A stretch of 12,236 nt of DNA from Bacteroidales bacterium 45-6 (GTDB lineage: Bacteria > Bacteroidota > Bacteroidia > Bacteroidales > Dysgonomonadaceae): the NCBI GenBank assembly GCA_001897035.1, contig MKRS01000260.1:1-12236 (forward strand). Reading direction: 5' to 3'. The notes beneath the pieces are model-generated. The model was given only the letters and a program-made list of their open reading frames with translations, was not told where the DNA came from and did no database searches. The position numbers and the translations under genes are program-made. Below are positions 6,189 to 12,236 of this stretch, one piece after another. Each line of letters starts with the position of its first letter. The first letter of the stretch is position 1.

Positions 6189-7292
6189 ATGTCGAGAACG
6201 AGCGAAAATACAGATCAGCCGCAAGATTCAGCCTTTCTTTCTGATACTCTATTGGCGTTTGAATGCAGGCAGGCTATGCTTCGGAAAACTTTCGAGGAGC
6301 CTGACATTGACCAGCAATGGGCTAATCTCCAGCGAAGCGTTCCGAAGAGTATCCCGGCAGCCACCGACCAGCGGTTGCAGAAGAAACGCTACTTCTTGCT
6401 CGGGATCGCTGCAGGCGTGGCTGCGGTGGCTTTGATCTTGCTCGTAGTTCGTCTGTATGACAATTATCTGGATAATCGTCCCGTCACCGTGTTCTTGGCG
6501 CAGCACACGGAAACTGCCGTTACCATGCAAGCCGGTGAACAAGAGCATGTTTTGTCTGCTCAAAAAGAAATATCGGATCCTCTGCCCGGGGTGAAAATAG
6601 ACTCCCGGAAAGCCGACTTCACCCAAGCTAAAGCTCTACACCCGGAAACCCGCACCATCCAAACTTCCTACGGGAAGGACTACCTCGTGGTGCTCAACGA
6701 CGGCACCCAGGTGATAATGAATGCTGGCAGCAAGCTCACATTCCCTACAAAGTTTGAAGGCACGGAACGTATTGTCAGCCTCGAAGGAGAAGCCTACTTC
6801 AAGGTCGTCAAAAATCCGGAAAGGCCTTTTGTGGTGAGGACGGAGAAGCTGAGCACACGCGTTTATGGCACCGAATTCAATGTCAAGGCTTACAAAGGCA
6901 GCGACCCGCACGTCACCCTGATAGAAGGAGTGGTGGTGGTGGACGTGCCCAACTTGAAGAAGAATATCCGCCTGCTGCCAAGCGAAGACGTTTCGGTGAA
7001 AAACAAAACGCTGGAAATAAGGGATATTGATCCCCAATACTATATCCAGTGGAAAGACGGATTCTTGTACTACGACAATGTGCCGCTCGGAGAAGTGCTG
7101 TCCGACATTGGACGCTGGTATAACGTGGATATAGAAATAGAAAAGTCTTCCCTGATGTCCTACCGGATGCACTTTGTGGTGAATCGGAATGCTGGAATTC
7201 AAGAAGTGATGGAAAATCTGAACGAGTTCAAGTTTCTCCATGCCTCCAAAAGCGGGAATAAAATTTCAATCGACGACAAAAAAAATAGCTGA
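6189..7292 (+). CDS. FecR-family anti-sigma factor
   Basis: Inner-membrane regulator of 367 residues that holds the adjacent ECF sigma factor in check and relays the signal from the outer-membrane receptor. The cytoplasmic N-terminal part is about 1-65. A single membrane helix follows at about 67-88 (FLLGIAAGVAAVALILLVV). The periplasmic FecR domain covers about 156-253, with conserved LNDGTQVIMNAGSKLTFP, then LEGEAYFKV and VYGTEFNVKAY segments. The C-terminal DUF4974-type domain (about 288-361, from WKDGFLYYDNVPLGEVL) is typical of Bacteroidota FecR proteins. An in-frame TTG lies at 6171. The ATG at 6189 is preferred because it gives a normal start codon, but neither has a strong ribosome site. 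Transcription ends at the hairpin just downstream. Confidence 0.92.
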   Translation: MSRTSENTDQPQDSAFLSDTLLAFECRQAMLRKTFEEPDIDQQWANLQRSVPKSIPAATDQRLQKKRYFLLGIAAGVAAVALILLVVRLYDNYLDNRPVTVFLAQHTETAVTMQAGEQEHVLSAQKEISDPLPGVKIDSRKADFTQAKALHPETRTIQTSYGKDYLVVLNDGTQVIMNAGSKLTFPTKFEGTERIVSLEGEAYFKVVKNPERPFVVRTEKLSTRVYGTEFNVKAYKGSDPHVTLIEGVVVVDVPNLKKNIRLLPSEDVSVKNKTLEIRDIDPQYYIQWKDGFLYYDNVPLGEVLSDIGRWYNVDIEIEKSSLMSYRMHFVVNRNAGIQEVMENLNEFKFLHASKSGNKISIDDKKNS

Positions 7293-7322
7293 TTCTCTTT
7301 TTTAAGAATTAATTTATCCTCG

Positions 7323-7360
7323 AAAGGCAAACTTCACCAAGTTTGCCTTTTTTATTTTAT
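7323..7360 (+). terminator. Rho-independent terminator after the anti-sigma gene
   Basis: A perfect 12-bp inverted repeat pairs AAAGGCAAACTT (7323-7334) with AAGTTTGCCTTT (7339-7350) around the 4-base loop CACC. It is followed directly by a T-rich tract. It lies 30 bases after the anti-sigma stop and separates the regulatory pair from susC, so the receptor operon needs its own promoter. Confidence 0.92.
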
Positions 7361-7577
7361 TTATATTCAATGGTTTGCGTTTAAAACTGCGTGTCTGGCT
7401 TCTTTTTTGAAAAATACCCCTTTCGTGGTATTGCAAATGTGAATTGTCTGTTATAAAATGAGTGTTTTTTTAGTTTTCTGCTTTCTAAATGATATTCATT
7501 TTACTGAAAAAGGGACTAAAATATTATTTATACGTATGGATTTCATGATTTATGTTTTATTTCTACGATTAGTCTAT
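7361..7577 (+). promoter_or_regulatory. AT-rich upstream region of susC, expected site of the ECF-dependent promoter
   Basis: This stretch lies between the anti-sigma terminator and the likely susC start. No exact TAnnTTTG box was found, which fits use of an alternative sigma factor. A TACCCCTTTCG string at 7415-7425, following a T-run and GAAAAA, is a possible core element. An inverted repeat AAATGA-TAT-TCATTT at 7487-7501 is described in the findings. An in-frame ATG at 7458 exists, but the sequence composition here looks non-coding. Confidence 0.4.
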
Positions 7578-10500
7578 ATGGAAAAAAAGAAACCTTTAAT
7601 TGATTCAAGTAGGACCTCGTTCTGGAAGCTCGCGGTTGTCGTGCTTCTGGTTATGTTTGGTTCCCGGGGAAATGCCCTTGCGCAAACTCCCAAAGAAGGA
7701 CTCCCTCGTGTGACCTTAGAGTGTAAGAACGAACCGCTGCCTTCGGTGTTGAAGAAAGTGGAGCAGGTGTCGAAGTACAAGATCCTTTTCACTTACGACG
7801 AGATCCAGAGCTACAAGGTGACCGTGTCCATCAAAAACAAGCCTTTGGATGAGGCTATCCGGGAAATTATATCCCCGTTTTCGTTGGCCTACAAAATCAA
7901 GAACATCTTTGTGACTATCTATTCGGACAAGTCGGTCAATTCCAAACGAAAAATCTCGGGGATTGTCATCGATCAAAAGGGCAATCCCTTGCCTGGAGTC
8001 AACATTGTGGCTGATGCCGGCAATTTGGGTGGCATCAGTGGTGCCGATGGGGAATTCGATATAGATATTCCCGATGGCGTGAAGGTTGAAAAGATTACCT
8101 TCTCGTTTATCGGGCAAAAAAAGCTGACTGTCCCTTTCCGCGGCAACGAGTTGAAAGTGGTGATGGAAGACAATTCCTTGTCGATCAACGAAGTGGTGGT
8201 AAACGGAGCTTTCACCCGTAATGCGAATACGTTTACCGGCGCCGTTACCACGGTGAAAGGGGAAGATTTGCGCAGGGTAGGCAACCAAAACCTGCTTCAA
8301 AGCTTGAAAAACATAGATCCGTCGTTCATCCAGATCGAAAATTTGGCTTCTGGATCCAATCCCAATACAATGCCTAATTACCAGATGCGCGGTAGCTCCA
8401 CCATCTCGGACGTGCAGGGGGAATACGCTTCGAGCGCCAACCAACCGCTTTTCATCTTAGACGGTTTCGAAACCGGATTGAGCAAGATCATGGATTTGGA
8501 CATAAATTTGGTAGAAAGTGTGACGACTCTTAAGGATGCCACAGCCAAGGCCATGTATGGTGCTAAAGCCGCCAACGGTGTGATTGTGGTGGAAACCAAA
8601 CGTCCGGCCGAAGGCAAACTCCGGTTCACCTATACTGGGGATGCCAATGTTTCCACTCCCGACCTGAGCAGCTACGACCTCACCAACGCATCCCAAAAAC
8701 TGGAAGTGGAACGCATGGCTGGACTCTATACAGCTACGCCATCGAACGCACTGAGCCAGATAACGCTTGACAAGACTTACAACAACAAACTGATGGAAAT
8801 ACTCAAAGGGGTTGATACCGACTGGTTGGCACAACCCGTCCGCACGGGGGTGGGGCAGAAACACTCCTTGCACATGGAAGGTGGCAACTCCGGGATGGTC
8901 TATGGTGTGGACCTCTCCTACAACAATGTGGAAGGGGTGATGAAAGGGTCCAACCGCGACACCTTTTCGGGAGGAATAACTCTTTCTTACCGCAGTAGCA
9001 AGAACTTCCTTTTCCGGGACAAGCTCACCATCGATTACAACAGCATCAACGAGTCGCCCTGGGGACTTTATTCCACTTATGCCCAGATGAATCCCTACAG
9101 CCGTATCCGCGACGATAATGGCAACGTGGTGAAAAGTTACAAATATACAGACAACGATGGGAAAGTGGGGGACTACTATAACCCGATTTACAACACGACG
9201 CTGAACACCATCAACAATGCAACCTATACCAACATCACCAACAATTTGTATCTGGAGTGGCAGTTGGCTGAAAACCTAAAGCTCACCGGCCGTCTTGGCA
9301 TCTTTCGTCAGTTGACATCGCAGGACGTGTTCGAGTCTGCCGACCATACCGATTTCGCCACCTATACAGACGAATACCGCAAAGGATTGCACTACCAGGC
9401 CAGTGGCAAACACCTCGACTTGAATGCTGATGCCGGCATTAGCTATTCCCTCACAAGGGACAAACATTTGCTGTTCTTCAATGGTCAAGTCAATCTGAGC
9501 GACAACACCTATTCCAATGAGTCCATAACAGCGGAAGGGTATCCAAGCGACAAGATTACCGACATTGGTGCGGCACTCCAATACCAAAAAAATGGCCGTC
9601 CTGGAGGCACAGAGGGGATATCCCGCAGCTGCGGTGCATTGGCTTCCGTCAACTATTCCTTTGACAACAAATATCTCTTCGACGGGAACTACCGCCTGAG
9701 CGGATCTTCCGAGGCAGGCCGCAGCAACCGCTGGAATTCATTCTGGTCTATCGGCGGTGGATGGAACATTCACAACGAAGCGTTCTTGGCGGGGAGCCAC
9801 ATCGTCAACAGGCTTAAGGCGAGAGCTTCTTATGGATACACTGGAAGCCAGGGTTTTAGCTCTTATGATGCCTTGCCCACTTTTGTCTATTACAGCAATT
9901 CCTCCTACGACGGTTTGGTAGGCTCTTATGTGAAAGGTTTGGCTAACGAGAACTTGCATTTTCAAGAAAAGTTCGATACCAACATCGGGGTTGATTTTAC
10001 ATTCTTCAACCGCTTGTCGGGGCGCTTCGATTGGTATGTGTCCAACACCGATGGAATGATTACCAGCGTGTCTCTTCCTACAGCGCTTGGATTTGCTTCG
10101 TATGTAGCCAATTTGGGAAAAGTCGAAAACAAGGGTATTGAGGCATACCTCAACTACAAGCTGTACGACAAGAAACGCAACTACATCAATGTATATGGAA
10201 GCATTGCCCACAACACGAACACATTGAAGGAAATTTCCAACGGGTTGCGTGCCTGGAACGACAAGCAGGATGCCAACGTGACATCCGCTCCGGCCGTGAA
10301 GTATTTCGAAGGACAATCGATGAACGCAATATGGGCGGTCAAGTCATTGGGTATCGACCCCCAAACTGGGAAGGAGATTTTCGTCAAGAGGGATGGCACC
10401 ATCACCAACAACTACGATGTGAAGGATCAGGTGGTTTGTGGCGATGCCCAACCAAAATACAACGGCATCATCGGGTTCAACGGCGAAATCAGCAATTGGG

Positions 10501-10904
10501 GATTTTCCGTTTCGGGCGGCTATCGATGGGGCGGTCAGATATACAACCAGACCTTGGTGGACAAAGTGGAAAATGCTGCCTTGCAATACAACGTGGATAA
10601 AAGGGTTTTCACCGACCGCTGGCAGAAACCGGGTGACGTGGCACTCTACAAATCCATCACCAACCAATCCGTTACCAATCCGACTTCGCGGTTTGTGGAA
10701 GACTACAACCTGTTTTCGTTGAATTCGATAAGTGTCTATTACGACTTCCGTGATTGTGCCTTCATGAAGCATTCCTTCTTGGAACGCCTCCGTGCTTCCG
10801 CCTACACCAACGACTTGTTTGTCATTTCCTCGGTGAAGACGGAAAGGGGTACCGACTACCCGTTTGCCCGCACATTTTCATTTTCTATACAAGCAACATT
10901 CTAA
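7578..10904 (+). CDS. SusC/RagA-family TonB-dependent outer-membrane receptor with STN signalling domain
   Basis: Outer-membrane beta-barrel of 1108 residues that imports a ligand with TonB energy, working with the SusD-type lipoprotein encoded next. The ATG at 7578 is chosen because a clear signal peptide follows (hydrophobic core at 17-27, cleavage near ALA-Q at 33-36); the frame is open to an ATG at 7458, whose 40 extra residues look spurious. Domains in order: STN/secretin-like signalling domain at about 42-115, CarboxypepD_reg-like domain at about 124-197 with ISGIVIDQKGNPLPGVNI, NEVVVNG near 204, and plug at about 205-343 with FILDGFE and LKDATAKAMYGAKAANGVIVVETKRP. The long barrel ends in an aromatic residue (FSIQATF). 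The STN domain is the part known to contact FecR-type anti-sigma factors, matching the genes just upstream. The substrate cannot be read from sequence; glycans are common, but other ligands are possible. Confidence 0.93.
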   Translation: MEKKKPLIDSSRTSFWKLAVVVLLVMFGSRGNALAQTPKEGLPRVTLECKNEPLPSVLKKVEQVSKYKILFTYDEIQSYKVTVSIKNKPLDEAIREIISPFSLAYKIKNIFVTIYSDKSVNSKRKISGIVIDQKGNPLPGVNIVADAGNLGGISGADGEFDIDIPDGVKVEKITFSFIGQKKLTVPFRGNELKVVMEDNSLSINEVVVNGAFTRNANTFTGAVTTVKGEDLRRVGNQNLLQSLKNIDPSFIQIENLASGSNPNTMPNYQMRGSSTISDVQGEYASSANQPLFILDGFETGLSKIMDLDINLVESVTTLKDATAKAMYGAKAANGVIVVETKRPAEGKLRFTYTGDANVSTPDLSSYDLTNASQKLEVERMAGLYTATPSNALSQITLDKTYNNKLMEILKGVDTDWLAQPVRTGVGQKHSLHMEGGNSGMVYGVDLSYNNVEGVMKGSNRDTFSGGITLSYRSSKNFLFRDKLTIDYNSINESPWGLYSTYAQMNPYSRIRDDNGNVVKSYKYTDNDGKVGDYYNPIYNTTLNTINNATYTNITNNLYLEWQLAENLKLTGRLGIFRQLTSQDVFESADHTDFATYTDEYRKGLHYQASGKHLDLNADAGISYSLTRDKHLLFFNGQVNLSDNTYSNESITAEGYPSDKITDIGAALQYQKNGRPGGTEGISRSCGALASVNYSFDNKYLFDGNYRLSGSSEAGRSNRWNSFWSIGGGWNIHNEAFLAGSHIVNRLKARASYGYTGSQGFSSYDALPTFVYYSNSSYDGLVGSYVKGLANENLHFQEKFDTNIGVDFTFFNRLSGRFDWYVSNTDGMITSVSLPTALGFASYVANLGKVENKGIEAYLNYKLYDKKRNYINVYGSIAHNTNTLKEISNGLRAWNDKQDANVTSAPAVKYFEGQSMNAIWAVKSLGIDPQTGKEIFVKRDGTITNNYDVKDQVVCGDAQPKYNGIIGFNGEISNWGFSVSGGYRWGGQIYNQTLVDKVENAALQYNVDKRVFTDRWQKPGDVALYKSITNQSVTNPTSRFVEDYNLFSLNSISVYYDFRDCAFMKHSFLERLRASAYTNDLFVISSVKTERGTDYPFARTFSFSIQATF

Positions 10905-10919
10905 AAAACACAAGTGGAT

Positions 10920-12236
10920 ATGATGACAAATATAAAACAGAGCAAGTTCAAGGCATTCATTGCAGCGGCGTTGTTGGTCGGCTCGATGTCTTCTTGCAAC
11001 GACTGGCTCGATGTGAGCCCTAAGTCGCAGATTAAGGAAGAAGATCATTTTAAGACAGAAAACGGATACAAAGACCAACTGACTGGCGTATATACAGCAA
11101 TGACTGACCAAAAGATGTACGGGCTTCAGATGGGGATTGGCCTCACCGAGGTGCTGTCGCACAGCTACGACGTGGACGTGAACGGGAAATGGAGGTATCC
11201 GTCGGAGTTCAATTATACGGAAGCGGGCACCCGGGTTCAGATTGACAGCATTTGGAGCAGCACCTACAAGTGCATCGCCAACCTGAATGTGATGTTGCGG
11301 AATTTGGACAAGGCCGACAGCACTATTTTCAGCACCAACAGTTACCATGTGTATAAAGGGGAGGCACTGGGGCTCCGCGGCTTCTTACATTTGGAGATGA
11401 TGAGGCTGTATGCCGCCAGCCCAGCCATGGATGCGAATGCTAACGGGGTTCCCTACATCACCCAATATTCGCCTGAAATAGTACCCCAGAAAAGCGTCTC
11501 AGCCACCATGCAATTGATCGTGGACGATCTGCTGGAAGCCCGCAGGCAACTCAGCTCCGACTCGATCAGGACAAGTGCAACCCCATATCTGTTCCGTTCA
11601 TCGAGAATCTCCCGTTTCAACTATTATGCGGCGGTAGCATCATTGGCCCGTGCCTATCTGTGGATGGGCGACAAGGCGAATGCCCTCAAATATGCCAACG
11701 AGATTATTGCAGTTCCCGAAAACACTGTGCTCAGCAACCGCCCCTTCCGATGGGTGGATGTGACGGCTGTAGAAGCAGCCCAAGACTACCAAACCGACCA
11801 TGCCTTCACACCCGAATTTCTGTTTCAATTGAAGATAAATACTTGGAAAGACATTGCCAATTTCTACTTCAAAGCAATAGGAGGTACGTCAAGTCTCAGC
11901 CCCTCTGAAATCAAAGCCCGTGAAATCTACGAGGTAGATAGCAAGGCCTATGGCAACGACTACCGCTTCTTGAAAGGCTACCAGATTGATGGAGAGAAAA
12001 AATATTTGTGCAAGTTGTGGTTTTATGACAATAGCTCCTACAACAACCTCTATCCGATGATCCGAATGACTGAGGCTTTTTATATTGCGGCAGAATGCTT
12101 GAAAGACTCCGATCCCCAACGCGCCATCGCCTTGTTGAACGAAGTGAGAAAAGCCCGCAACTTGGGCAGCTATCCCTTGTCAACCAACTTGAACTCGTCC
12201 GACATACAGACTGAGATTTGGAAAGAATACCGCAAG
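10920..12236 (+). CDS. SusD/RagB-family surface lipoprotein (3' end beyond the window)
   Basis: Surface-exposed, lipid-anchored binding protein that caps the SusC barrel and captures substrate. The frame is open from ATG 10920 to the last base: 439 codons with no stop, so about 50-150 residues are probably missing. A lipoprotein signal is clear: a hydrophobic run ends in SMSSC with Cys26, followed by NDWLDVSPKSQIKEEDHF, the usual SusD N-terminus. Conserved SusD features follow: GYKDQLTGVYTAM, then W-x-x-x-Y-K-C-I-A-N-L-N-V-M, the ALGLRGFLHLEMMRLYA helix, TPR-like RFNYYAAVASLARAYLWMGDKANALKYA, and RMTEAFYIAAECL near the end. A second ATG lies at 10923, with no way to choose between the two. 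It begins 15 bases after the susC stop, so the two genes form one operon. Confidence 0.93.
   Translation, partial: MMTNIKQSKFKAFIAAALLVGSMSSCNDWLDVSPKSQIKEEDHFKTENGYKDQLTGVYTAMTDQKMYGLQMGIGLTEVLSHSYDVDVNGKWRYPSEFNYTEAGTRVQIDSIWSSTYKCIANLNVMLRNLDKADSTIFSTNSYHVYKGEALGLRGFLHLEMMRLYAASPAMDANANGVPYITQYSPEIVPQKSVSATMQLIVDDLLEARRQLSSDSIRTSATPYLFRSSRISRFNYYAAVASLARAYLWMGDKANALKYANEIIAVPENTVLSNRPFRWVDVTAVEAAQDYQTDHAFTPEFLFQLKINTWKDIANFYFKAIGGTSSLSPSEIKAREIYEVDSKAYGNDYRFLKGYQIDGEKKYLCKLWFYDNSSYNNLYPMIRMTEAFYIAAECLKDSDPQRAIALLNEVRKARNLGSYPLSTNLNSSDIQTEIWKEYRK

Noticed and set aside
7458..7577. 40-residue N-terminal extension of SusC from the ATG at 7458
   Set aside because: Would put two hydrophobic stretches before the real signal peptide; the DNA looks like a promoter region.
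1..12236. CRISPR arrays, tRNA or rRNA genes, insertion sequences, attachment sites
   Set aside because: No regularly spaced direct repeats, no tRNA-like cloverleaf arms and no transposase or integrase frames were seen.

Overview
The window looks like chromosome from a member of the Bacteroidota, probably the order Bacteroidales. Three things point there: a SusC/SusD outer-membrane pair behind a FecI/FecR-type sigma/anti-sigma pair, a type IX secretion (T9SS) C-terminal sorting domain, and promoter boxes matching the Bacteroidota TAnnTTTG -7 consensus rather than a -10 TATAAT. The T9SS domain argues against Bacteroides itself, which generally lacks T9SS, and towards a Porphyromonadaceae, Dysgonomonadaceae, Paludibacter or Marinilabiliales-like lineage. 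This placement is inference.

Region 1 (about 1-3050, + strand) holds one large secreted metallophosphatase: signal peptide, purple-acid-phosphatase-like N-terminal domain, calcineurin-type catalytic domain, FN3-like domain and three tandem DW(L/V)G(I/L)Y repeats. Its T9SS sorting domain is cut off by a stop codon at 2676-2678 and continues at once in the -1 frame to 2962, so the gene appears frameshifted at its last step. A perfect 13-bp hairpin terminator follows.

Region 2 (3262-5214, - strand) is a compact molybdate-type transport operon, read right to left: a small di-Mop (TOBE) molybdate-binding protein, ModB permease and ModC ATPase, with a 4-base gap and a TGATG stop/start overlap. It has a good promoter at its head and no modA gene, although the whole operon lies inside the window.

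Region 3 (5480-12236, + strand) is a cell-surface-signalling nutrient uptake locus: an ECF sigma factor, a FecR-type anti-sigma factor, a strong terminator, then a SusC/RagA TonB-dependent receptor with an N-terminal STN signalling domain and a SusD/RagB lipoprotein cut off by the window end. In the known model, substrate at the SusCD complex is sensed through the STN domain, FecR then frees or activates the sigma factor, and the sigma factor transcribes susC/susD. No degradative enzyme is visible, so the substrate cannot be named.

The most unusual points are the frameshift that separates the phosphatase from its T9SS tag, and the molybdate operon that carries a stand-alone di-Mop protein but no binding protein. 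I see no clearly new multi-gene system, no RNA gene, no insertion sequence and no CRISPR array.
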